Source: Erpobdella octoculata
Taxonomy: Eukaryota; Annelida; Clitellata; Hirudinida; Erpobdellidae
Reading direction: 5' to 3'
NCBI GenBank assembly: GCA_963978895.1
Contig: OZ022242.1
Location: forward strand, 30,560,631-30,624,630
DNA: 64,000 nucleotides
Under the pieces are notes generated by a model. That model had not been told where the DNA came from and did not search any database. It saw only the letters and a list, made by a program, of their open reading frames with translations. Numbering within the stretch: position 1 is the first letter of the stretch; every line of letters starts with the position of its first letter. Shown here piece by piece: positions 45,562 to 55,914 of this stretch. The translations under genes and the position numbers were made by a program.

Positions 45562-45980
45562 TAAATTATAATTTAATAATTATTAAAGATACCAAAAAAG
45601 ATTGCAGACTGAAGAAATTTTTTCGGCTGCGGCGGGCTTTTCTTCTTCTTTCGAACTTCAACCCCTTCAGCATTTTTTTGGCTTGCACCTCTGAACAAAA
45701 CCACAGATGAGCGTTTAACTGGCCGGACATTGTTATATATCCAAAACGCATTGCCTTTAGAAACAGATGATGTTATTGATAGATGTACAGCCAACAAGAA
45801 TAGACGTCTTGATTTTGCACTGTAGATTTTTTTATTCTAGAAATTTAACTTCTGTTTTGAATGTTGTCTTTTTTGTCTTTGTGCATACTTCATTCTGTTT
45901 GTTTCGTAACTTGTAAAAAATCTCTTTGTCAACTTTTGGTCAGATCATCCCTACCACCAGAAAATCCTAGATTCGTCGCT
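45562..45980. other. Intergenic, nothing recognised
   Basis: No gene, RNA or repeat that I can support. Confidence 0.3.
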
Positions 45981-45984
45981 GGTA

Positions 45985-46513
45985 TATATGTATGTATGTT
46001 AGCAATTTCGCATAACGCGCGGCCGCGGTGGTCAGCAATCAGCAGATAATCAAATTAGTGCGCGCAGGGGTGTAATAAAAGTTATTACGCAATTGTACAA
46101 TGGCTAAAATAATATATATGGGATTGAAAACAAGTAAATTAAAAATGAATTTTTAAAACCCAATGCTTTTATATGTAATTAAAACAAAAATTTTGCAATC
46201 AATTTTTTCTTATATTACTCTTTTATTTTATATTAAAGTCGAAATATCTTAATTATATCGAAATATCAAAATTAATTAAAATTAACTAAATTAATTGACT
46301 TATTGTAAAACTACTAATTGAATATTGCATTGTCTTCTATTTTGAGCATGTATGCAAAATTTGAAAAAAATCTACCATCAGGAAGTGACTCAAAAATTGA
46401 TTGCAAGATTTGAAACAGACAGAGAAACAAACAGACAGACAGAGAAACAGAGACGACGAGTTAATAAAAGCATTGGTAATAAAAAAACCCCGTAACTTTT
46501 GACGGGCTATCTC

Positions 46514-46515
<2 letters not shown>
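45985..46515 (+). mobile_element. HelC 3' region interrupted by ATIR-1
   Basis: The sequence at 46050-46110 (GTGTAATAAAAGTTATTACG) matches the HelC 3' region at 30775-30830. The HelC hairpin follows after the ATIR-1 insertion, at 46484-46501 (CCCCGTAACTTTTGACGGG, then CTATCTCTA). The expected CTAG is altered to CTAT. Confidence 0.6.
46127..46482 (+). mobile_element. ATIR-1 repeat, unexpanded copy
   Basis: Starts AACAAGTAAATTAAAAATGA and ends AATAAAAGCATTGGTAATAA. It contains a short ACAGACAGAGAA tract of only a few units. It sits inside the HelC 3' region in an A-run, giving a second independent insertion site that fixes the repeat's edges. Confidence 0.72.
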
Positions 46516-46561
<46 letters not shown>

Positions 46562-46735
46562 TTTTCACACAACCTTGAGAGTCAATGGAGGAAAGTCTTT
46601 GTGAAAAAAATGAGCGGAAACGGGAAAGGAATCAAGAACGGAAAAGCGACCGAGAGATAAAGAGCCAACAGGAAAGGGAAAGCGATCGGAAACGGGAGAG
46701 CAAGCGGGAAAAAAATCGCATTTGTACATAAATAT
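46502..46735 (+). mobile_element. (TA)n and HelA-derived minisatellite
   Basis: A TA tract (46515-46556) is followed by the HelA block TTCACACAACCTTGAGAGTC and about 120 bp of GGGAAAGCGACC-type units. It has no 3' hairpin terminus and abuts hAT coding sequence. Confidence 0.65.
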
Positions 46736-47469
46736 AGGAAACTAAAAGTTGCCAAAAATTTCATGCCGATATTCAGATGAACAAACTGGCGGCAAAGTAA
46801 ACCCAAATCGAACTCGTCAATTGTCTCATGGTACACATGCAACAGCGCGCAATTATTCAAACGATTTTGCAGCATCGCCGTTCTCAGCCATGTCTTTAGG
46901 CGACGCAAAGTAGTAAAACTTTGCTCTGAGGCGACATATGAAGTTGGTATTACCAATAAAATCGTTGGAAGACAATCGATTTCCCAAAAAAATCCTCGAG
47001 TTTGTTCTTGTTGCTTGGCAAATTCGGAAACAACGCTTTGTAGGCAGTTGTGATAAGCTTCTATTCCATTTACCATGCGCAGCTGTAATTCTAGATGACG
47101 TCTGTCAAATTCTGTATACACTTTAAGACACGCTTCATAATCAGGGCGGCCAAGTGGAATCTCGGATTCTTCTTCTGAATCTAGTGAGTTAAGAATTAGT
47201 TCTTCCAAGATCGCCACTTTAATGTATCCACTTTGATCAATGCGGCGCTCCAATTCAGAGACCACCAAATCGATGGCTTTGAAGTAAATTATTTTAAAAT
47301 GTTCCTCATGAGGTTCTGCCGGCGTGTCATTGTGCTGACGCTTCTTTAGCGGCTTTTTCAGATGTTGAGCTGAACGTTGCTTGAGTTGGTATGCAGCACA
47401 TTTTTCCTGTCTACGCACCCAAAGCCTATGGAACCTATCGTCGTTACGTAGATTCAAGAATCTCTTCAT
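46736..47469 (-). pseudogene. hAT transposase C-terminal fragment
   Basis: The minus strand is open for about 240 codons: an N-terminal helical stretch (ERRIDQSGYIKVAILEELIL), then DCLPTILLVIPTSYVASEQS and FTTLRRLKTWLRTAMLQNRL, the hAT dimerisation block of ZMYM1-like transposases. The zinc-finger and catalytic regions are missing. The open frame continues into the HelA minisatellite on the left, which is not transposase. Another transposon, ATIR-2, abuts on the right. Confidence 0.72.
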
Positions 47470-47473
47470 AATT

Positions 47474-47746
47474 ACAAACTTTTATTTAGGTTACAATCTC
47501 TGTTTGTGCGTGAGTGTGTGTTTGTGTATGTGTATGTGTATGTGTGTGTGTGGCTTTCTCTGTACGCAAATCTTGCAAATAAAATTTAACCAGCTTTTTG
47601 ACTAGCTAGGTAACTGAAACTTTATATTGGATGACAATACATGATTCAAGTAAAAAAAACTTAATTTGAACATCTTTGGTATTTCTAAATAAGATTATTT
47701 GAAATCAAAGTTTGTGTTGAAAAACTCGTTTTTCCTTTACTTGTTA
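47474..47746 (-). mobile_element. ATIR-2 repeat
   Basis: Read on the minus strand it starts at ACAAGTAAAGGAAAAACGAG and ends AAATAAAAGTTTGTAA. It has the family body (ACATGATTCAAG complement, TGACTAGCTAGG) and a GT/CA tract. Confidence 0.72.
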
Positions 47747-47959
47747 TTATTTCTTTAACAACAACTCGTGTTAAGCCACTGTTGGTGATTTTTTGCAGCA
47801 CGATGCTCAGTTCATCTAGGCCCGCAACTACGGGAGGCGAGACAAGACAAGACAATTTTGTACCAAGACCGAGACAAAACCGAGACTGTGGAAAATGAGT
47901 CTCAAGACTTCCATCTCCGACTATAGCAAAAAAATGTTTGCTCAAAATTGAAGTATCGA

Positions 47960-48032
47960 TGTTTCCGCCCAGGCTCGAACTGGGGACCTTTCGCGTGTTA
48001 GGCGAACGTGATAACCAATACACCACGGAAAC
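47960..48032 (-). tRNA. tRNA-Val (AAC), duplicate copy with a D-arm change
   Basis: Almost identical to the tRNA-Val at 41668-41740 and sharing about 30 bp of 5' flank. One difference lies in the A-box/D-arm: GTGTATTGG instead of GTGTAGTGG. The acceptor, anticodon (AAC) and T arms are intact. The change falls at a conserved guanine, so expression or function may be reduced. Confidence 0.85.
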
Positions 48033-48061
48033 TTAACAGTGGACCTTACACATACTTAATT

Positions 48062-48078
48062 CACTACACCACGGAAAC
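48062..48078 (-). pseudogene. tRNA-Val 5' fragment
   Basis: Seventeen bases equal to the tRNA-Val 5' end (GTTTCCGTGGTGTAGTG on the minus strand), with the original G. They lie just beyond the duplicate gene's flank. A remnant of a further partial duplication. Confidence 0.65.
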
Positions 48079-48544
48079 AGAACAACATTACTATACAAGT
48101 AAATGTATTTCTCTAAAAATGAAATTTCTTCATTTGATTAATTAGTATGTTTCCGACTTCATTTTGGAAAATATTCAGATTGGTATATTTATTTATTGAA
48201 AATAAATAAATATAGAAAAAATTTCTTATTATTTTATATTTCAAAACAAAACAACCGATACAATTTTCATTAACTTATAGTTCAAAGAAATGAACTTATA
48301 ACCAATAAGTTCATTTCTTGTTTCTTTCTTTTTTTTTATAGGTTAGAAACATTGTTATTTTTGCAAGGACGTAGAAAGGACTTGCTTTTGTTGAAGGTGG
48401 TTAACTTTTCATCCAAGAATGGCCAATGACCAATAGGTAGAAACGTAGTCGTATATCAGTTTCAAAAAGCAAACTGTTGTTTAATAAACTCTGAGATCAT
48501 TATCATTTTAACTAAAAAATTAAAATAGACAATCTCTAATCTCT

Positions 48545-48874
48545 TTCTCTCTATCTCCCTATCTCTACACCATTTATCCACACGTCACAAAATGAGCGGG
48601 AGCAAGAGCGAGAAAGCGAGCGGAAATGGGAACTGGAGAATGAGCGGGAACGGAAACGGAAAAGTAAGCGGGAGCGAAAAAGCGAGCGGGAAAGGGAAAA
48701 CGACCGGGAACGGGAATGCGACCGGGGACGGGAAAGCAACCGGAAACGGGAGAGAAAGCGGGTACGAGAAAGTGATCGGGAACGGGAGAGCAAGCGGGGA
48801 AAAAAACGGGAGCGAGCGAGAAAAACTATAGAAAAACCTCTAAAAACCCCGAGCAATGCCGGGTATCCCGCTAG
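48545..48874 (+). mobile_element. HelA, short copy
   Basis: TC-rich start, then ACACCATTTATCCACACGTC, AAATGAGCGGGAGC, a GGGAAAGCGACC-type minisatellite, GAAAAACCTCTAAAAACCCC, the hairpin CCCGAGCAATGCCGGG and terminal CTAG (48871-48874) followed by T. The 5' boundary is approximate. Confidence 0.7.
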
Positions 48875-49791
<917 letters not shown>

Positions 49792-52725
49792 TAAAATTGT
49801 TCAGTTTTTTGTCAAATCTGTAAGACAAGTCATAGATAAAATGGTCCAAAGATAAATTATATTTTATTTTTGCACATTTGATGATCCATGGTTTTTTGTC
49901 TGTAGAAAAGTCAAGAAAAACTTCATTAAAGATGAGAACTAGCTTCGGTATTTGTTTGTTCAATATTTTAAATTGTTTTGCGAAAGTCATGATCAATCAA
50001 GAACTCATTATTCTGAAAACATTAAAACAAACAATAACTAAAAATCTTTAGCCAAAATTTTATTTGTGGAAATAATGGTCAGAGTAAATAAAATCTGAGA
50101 ACGGAGAAATCCTTGACACAATAAAATTCAGGATTGTTATTAGCTATAAAGAATTTAGATCATTTTTATCTACACCAACGTCAATACAGTTTTATATATT
50201 GTATATCTAATTGATTACAAACACCAAGAAAGTCACACTCTTAAGCACTTCATGGGTATATTGTTACAAAACCACACCAATTTAAATTTTCTTAAGTATA
50301 TTGCCAATTAAAATAGATAGCGGTTTCATTTGTTTATTCAACTTTGTAAGACAAGTCAAATATTGGAGCAAATAACAAACTACAAGTATTTCAGTGAAGA
50401 AGACTAATTAAATGCAAGGACTTTTGATTGAGAACACAGACCAAAGTATTGTTATATAACAATAACAACTTTTCTCCAATTTATTAAAAGTTTAAAACGC
50501 AAAATAATTTTTATTGAAAAATATCAACAATAATTGTATAAAACTTTAAAAATTTGTTTGCAATGTTTGATGCCAGATGCTAGAGTCTGAAAACTTGAAA
50601 AAGCGAACGAAAAAAACTGTGTTAGTTTTATTAATGGTAGGTACTTGAAATGATTCTTCTGTTGAGACGTTATTAACCATTAACAACAAGTGTCAAAACA
50701 GCAAGTGTCAAGGTATTTTAAACATTAAGTTTCTCACTTATTATTGTATTTACATATTTCTTGATTTTTTGGTTTAGTTATGAAGGAATGCTGTGTACCG
50801 TATTGCTCTTAGTGATGTTCTACAAGTTAATGATCTAATAAATTTTTAAGTATTTACAAATATCTATATTTTTTGAATGAAAATTATTTGTTCATTTTCT
50901 ATTTTATGACTAGACGCATGTTTTTTCTCTCCAAAAGCTTCCGCGGTTTCAACGTTTTTTTGTTTTTACTCAGTAAAAATTCAACGTTCATAACATATGC
51001 AAAATTACAATTTATAAAATGTTTATTTTCCAATTTCCAAAAAAATGTTGTACGCATAAAACTTTGTTTATAAATACAATGCTACACGTAGTAGTGAAGA
51101 TCATTCAACAACTGAAAAGTTACAATTATAAGAACTTGTGGACTTTGTCACAGCTTTGATGTGTGAAACCCGGTGCAACCAGTTAGTTGTGTATACAGAC
51201 TAGTCTCACTTTGAAATAAAATATATGATGATAGAAACAATTAAAACAAACTAAAACAAAATAAATTGTGAAATATTGTATTGGAAAAAATTATAATAAA
51301 ATAAACAATTTTAAAATAAATTACTAATATGCACAGATTTTAACAATTTACAGTCAATTCAGTTATACAAAGCAAACTACAACAATATTCATTTGATTGC
51401 AAAATTTTCCAATTACTTTAAAATTAGTAAGATCATAAACAAATTCAAAAACTTTCTGTATTAAAACGTTTGCCTGTGAGTCGATAATTACAAAAAAATT
51501 ATGTTACCTTTTAAAACGGTTTTAGTATGCTTAAATACAATAACCTACATACTCTTTGTAAATAGTTTTTGAAAGAAATCAAAATAGTTTTCAACTGGCT
51601 CAATAAAAGAAAACTTTTTTTATTCTTTTTTTATTTCATCTTTCAAGTTTTAAAAGTTCTTTTCTGTCTCTATTTGTCATCACTAGAATGATTAGTAGAA
51701 GTCTAGTGTGAAGAACACGATTATAAAGACACAAATTATATAATTTTTGATGTTTTATTAATCTACGAGTAAAAATCTATCGGGACTGCAAAAAGTTTCG
51801 TACAACGAGTTTTTTTTAGTTTTTTTGAGCTGCTCTTGAGTCTCAATTTTATTTTAAATTCCTAATTTTATTAAAAAATAATTAACATGTATTGCATAAA
51901 AAAGTTTTAATAGATTTTGTTTAGTTGAGTTCAGTGACGCAAATAGTGTCCCAGATAGTAATAATCTGTATTCAATCTAACCAGTTTTATTTGACAGCCA
52001 CTAGCCATTACAACACGGTGTAGAATTTTAAAAGAGCTAATAAACTAATTTTCAGAAGAAAACACATGGACATTTTCCAGGTAATTGGGTAGTCGTGAAA
52101 AATGCTGGTATAATGGTAAAAGATGGTAGTAATAGTTAAAGTTGGTAGTAATAGTAAAAAATAAAATTAATTGGTATGGATGGTTTGTGTTAGTAGATGG
52201 TTTGTGATAGTAGATGTTTTAAAGTAAAGCATAATACTGATTCACTTGCTGTCAATTTTTTTCAACCATCGATACAATATTTGAAACAAGAGCACCAATC
52301 ATATGTGACGTTCAAAATAAAAAAAAACATAAACAATAAACAAACAAGTTTACAAATAATGATTTTTTGATTAGCAACATTTTCAAAATGACTCAAATAG
52401 TTACCATCGTAAACAACCTCTTCACTCACTAACATGACTGACTGACTCCTGTTACACCTTTTTCTTTAGAAATCATTTCGTTCAGCTTCAGTGTCAGCTT
52501 AATTTTTTTCATTTTTAACTTACTAATAAGCAATATTGATTATTAAATTAACAAATTATGCAAATTCGATAGGAGTTAAAATGTGGCAATGTTTTAGAGA
52601 AGTTGTTTCTTACATTGAAATAACTGTACCTCGTAGAGTTAGCGTGGTTGTGTTGAAGTGTTTGTCGAGTCTGTCTGCTCAGCTTATTTGAATGCAAATA
52701 GTGAAAGGCGCACCCCGAGTTGAGG
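49792..52725. other. Intergenic region upstream of the aquaporin
   Basis: About 2.9 kb of AT-rich DNA in which I see no gene, RNA or recognisable repeat. It is the least transposon-rich stretch of the window and may hold regulatory sequence. Confidence 0.4.
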
Positions 52726-52727
52726 AG

Positions 52728-52760
52728 CTTTATAAAAACATCATCTCAGAGCTACCAATG
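52728..52760 (+). promoter_or_regulatory. TATA-box promoter of the aquaporin gene
   Basis: GGAGCTTTATAAAAACATCA contains a good TATA box at about 52731. The expected start site is some 30 bp downstream, around 52760. A 5' UTR exon ending at a GTGAGT donor (52822) follows. Confidence 0.5.
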
Positions 52761-53000
52761 CAAGGTTTGGTAGACGCTGAAGACTTAATCTGCTGTAACT
52801 TCATCACACTTCCTTTCGACCTGTGAGTTTTTTTTGTGTGTGTGTGTTTATATTAGCAACTCAGAATTTTTTTTTAGGTTTTTTTAATTTGAATATTTAG
52901 GGATATGTAACGATATTTTAATATCATATAAATTTTTTTCAAAGAAAATCAGTATTGGTTGTTGCTGAAGTGCAAACAGACGACACTACCAGCTTGTAAC
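52757..53000 (+). other. Spliced upstream ORF in the aquaporin leader
   Basis: An ATG at 52757 (MQGLVDAED...) reads 21 codons to a T|GTGAGT donor at 52821. Spliced to the TTTTTTCAAAG acceptor (exon from 52945), the frame continues (KSVLVVAEVQ) to a TAA at 52998-53000. That is only five bases before the aquaporin ATG. Splicing is inferred from consensus sites. If transcription starts downstream of 52757 the uORF start would be lost. Confidence 0.35.
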
Positions 53001-53005
53001 CCCGG

Positions 53006-55300
53006 ATGTCTTTTTTATCCCAGCTGAAGCAAAGCCATTTCTGGTTGGCAGTATTAGCAGAATTTTTGGGAACATGTCTACTCGTCTTGTTCGGGTGTGG
53101 ATCATGTAATGATAATGTACCTGATCCAGGCGTGATTGCCGCTTCGTTTGGACTGACAGTGGCTACGATTGTGTGGGCCATTGGTCACGTTAGTGGTGGT
53201 CACATCAATCCAGCTGTTACTATAGCATTTTTGGTGACGAGAAAGATTGCATTTTTAAAGGTAAATGTCTTCTATAAAGTTTTAAATTTTTTGATTGATT
53301 ATTTGATTATTCAACGAATCAATCAACTAGACAACAGATTCGTTAATTTATTATAATATGAAATAAGAACAGCTAAATATTTGATTTAAAATATGAAATA
53401 AACCTGAAACTTAGGCTTTTAAAATCAAGTCCTGCAGACCTGATAGAAATACAGTTCTACGTGCCATCTGCACGTTGCGTTCTAAATAAAAATTCAAAAA
53501 ATCTTTGTTGATCTAAAAGCTGATGCTGAACAACAGCGGAGACGGTTTTTTGCAAATGCAGCTTTTGTGAGCCGAAACGATGTAGAAAGCTGTGCGAGCA
53601 CATTTTTAGATCAAGAGGACACTCGGCTCAATACTTCGACTCTAAAAATGTTTATTATTGCCTTGGTTTCGTTTTATTTCAATTTTATTTTAATGTAAAT
53701 TTAATTAAGAATGATGGAGTAAACAAATTTTCAAGATTAATTTATTTAGTTTTATTTCTTGTTATCACCTCAACATGAGCAAAAACTTCAAAACGTTTTA
53801 AAATATTCTAACGTAATACAATTAAAATCTACATTCTACAAGTATACCTCTATGATATTGTTCTAGAGACTATAAATCGTTTAATTGACCTCAACACCAG
53901 TATGTACAATCAGACGTATAATTTAAATGCCTTGCCCGCTGTATCTCCAGCGGAAATACTATCACATACAGATGAAAGGCTAGTTGACCTGAGTCGTAAT
54001 CGTAATAGCAAACTTCTTCTCCAAGAAAGACAGGTGACGAGCGATTTTTTTTCGCCACAGGAATTGAACCCGAGCATAAAAGTAGAATACTCTACCATTG
54101 TACCATCTTCTCTTGACGTAATTTAGAAATGCTTAATGCTTTATACTAGTTTATACTATACTGGCCAGAGTTCAAACAGCTTAAACAGACGTAAGAGTAA
54201 AAAACGTACCAACAAACTCTAAGATACAAAATGTAACAATACCTTCTTCCAACTAGCTGAACTTGAGAATAGCCACAAAATATTTAACGTATTCACATGT
54301 ATAATATTTTTGGCTTAACTCAAATTATCTCATGATTATTTTTTTTCCAAAAAGGCGTTTTTCTACATTTTGGCTCAATGCCTTGGAGCAATCACAGGAG
54401 CCGTTTTCTTGTCGTTCACCTACGGCAGGGCAAGAATAAACGCAAACCTCGGCACTCCTAGACCAGCGAAGGGTCTGGAAGATTTTCAGAGTTTCTTAGT
54501 GGAAGCGGCTGTCACCTTTCTTCTTGTCTTTGTCGTTTTCGCAACTTGTGACCACAAGAGGAAAGGTTTTCACGGCTCAGGACCTCTGGCGATCGGAATC
54601 TCAATTACTGTCGGCCACTTATGGGCGGTATGTGTGGTGGTGCCTTGCATAATTAAATCATTTTCACTGCAATTTATTTTTATTCACATGATTTTTAGTT
54701 TTTAATTTGATTAAATTCTAAAAATTTCAAACCATCTACAATTATATTCGGGCTAAATAAAATAGGTAAAAAAATACTTTGACACGTTTAGAAAATTTAT
54801 AATTAATGTATAATACGAGGAAAAAACCTCCGAGAGCCACATATGTCAATATCAATCCAAAACCATCAGATCTGATATAATACACTTTGAGCTTGTTTAT
54901 TTTTAATAAATAAATTTTTAAACATTTCAGATTCCCTTAACTGGGGCTGGTACTAATCCGGCTCGTGTGTTTGGACCTGCTGTTGCAACCGGACTCTTCT
55001 CTTCCCACTGGGTGAGTGGATTTTAGAGTTACACACAATTTTAACTTGATGTTTAAATGTTAATGCTTCTCTAACTAATTGATCATTTCGATTTGACAAC
55101 AGATCTACTGGGTCGGTCCAATATTCGGTGGCATACTGGCTGCTTTGTTGTACGATTTTGCTTTTGCCGAAAATTCAAGTTCGAAGAAACTGAAAGCATT
55201 TTTTACTTTTAACTATGACCCAGAAAATTTCGAGACGGAGCAACCTCAAAGAGCGCACGAAGTAAAGGAAATAAAGAAGAAAAATGAAATAGAAGTGTGA
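53006..55300 (+). CDS. Aquaporin (AQP4/PRIP-like water channel)
   Basis: A membrane water channel in four exons: 53006-53260, 54355-54627, 54931-55011 and 55103-55300. All junctions are phase 0 with GT/AG sites, giving 268 residues, the normal MIP length. Six hydrophobic segments are readable, starting [19 protein letters not shown]. Both pore motifs are present: GGHINPAV in exon one and [11 protein letters not shown] in exon three. The selectivity filter looks like F (ASFGLTVA), H (VGHLWA), A (TGAGTNPAR) and R, that of strictly water-selective channels; the loop E mercury-sensitive cysteine is absent. The C-terminal tail is charged ([11 protein letters not shown]). A TAA just upstream of the ATG fixes the start. 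Intron one carries a tRNA-derived SINE. Confidence 0.93.
53905..54115 (-). repeat. tRNA-derived SINE
   Basis: In aquaporin intron one, read on the minus strand: A-box TGGTACAATGGTAGAG, B-box GGGTTCAATTCC at tRNA spacing, then a tRNA-unrelated body (CACCTGTCTTTCTTGGAGAA, GGTCAACTAGCCTTTCATCT). The 5' stem does not pair, so it is not a working tRNA. Confidence 0.65.
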
Positions 55301-55746
55301 GAGCTAACGACTAATTACTGCTTAATTTATTTTGAAAAAGACATCAACGTATTTAACATTTTTTGCTTGCTTGCCTTTCTTACTTAAGAGTATCTCGTAC
55401 ATATATATATATATTTACTGTTCATTGTTGAAGCAGCTGACAAACACAACACACTGCATGTTCACCGCTTGTCGTCAATTCCTACTTTTTTCTAAATAAA
55501 TTGCTGGAATTTTTTTTAATTAGCAAAAAGATTATTTGAATCATGATTTGTTGTGCAAAGAAGCAATAAATGATGTAAATAACAAGTAGAGTTTGCGCCA
55601 AGTTGTTTGTAGGCAAAGACCGAAATTAATATGTAAACATAAGCTAGCATATCTGCGTTTGAGCAGCTAGCCTTACACTCAGAACTCACTGGAAAGCTGC
55701 TATTATAGCATTTAAATTAAGCTGATTTATTAATTTAAATTTACAG
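55301..55746. other. Aquaporin 3' flank
   Basis: AATAAA at about 55495 and 55565 could end the aquaporin transcript. Nothing else recognised. Confidence 0.4.
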
Positions 55747-55870
55747 ACTTTCACATGAAGATTTCGAAACTCCCGCATATTTTAAGAAAGTTACCGAGAA
55801 GTTATTCCACTTCAACGTCTGGTCGCCTGAATACGACAGAAGAAAAATCACGAGAAACCAATTTTATTAA
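55747..55870 (+). CDS. Putative orphan terminal exon
   Basis: After a good acceptor (AATTTAAATTTACAG) an open frame reads LSHEDFETPAYFKKV, FHFNVWSPEYDRRKI and TRNQFY to a TAA. It needs a preceding exon ending with two codon bases, so it is not a phase-compatible alternative to aquaporin exon four. I recognise no family. The 3' end of a LINE lies just downstream and may have separated it from its gene. It could also be chance. Confidence 0.3.
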
Positions 55871-55914
55871 TTTATATTAATTTAAACTAATTATTTATAT
55901 ATTATATATTATAT

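Noticed and set aside
46582..46730. C-terminal extension of the hAT fragment (Phe/Pro/Leu-rich)
   Set aside because: This part is HelA minisatellite read through in an open frame, not transposase.
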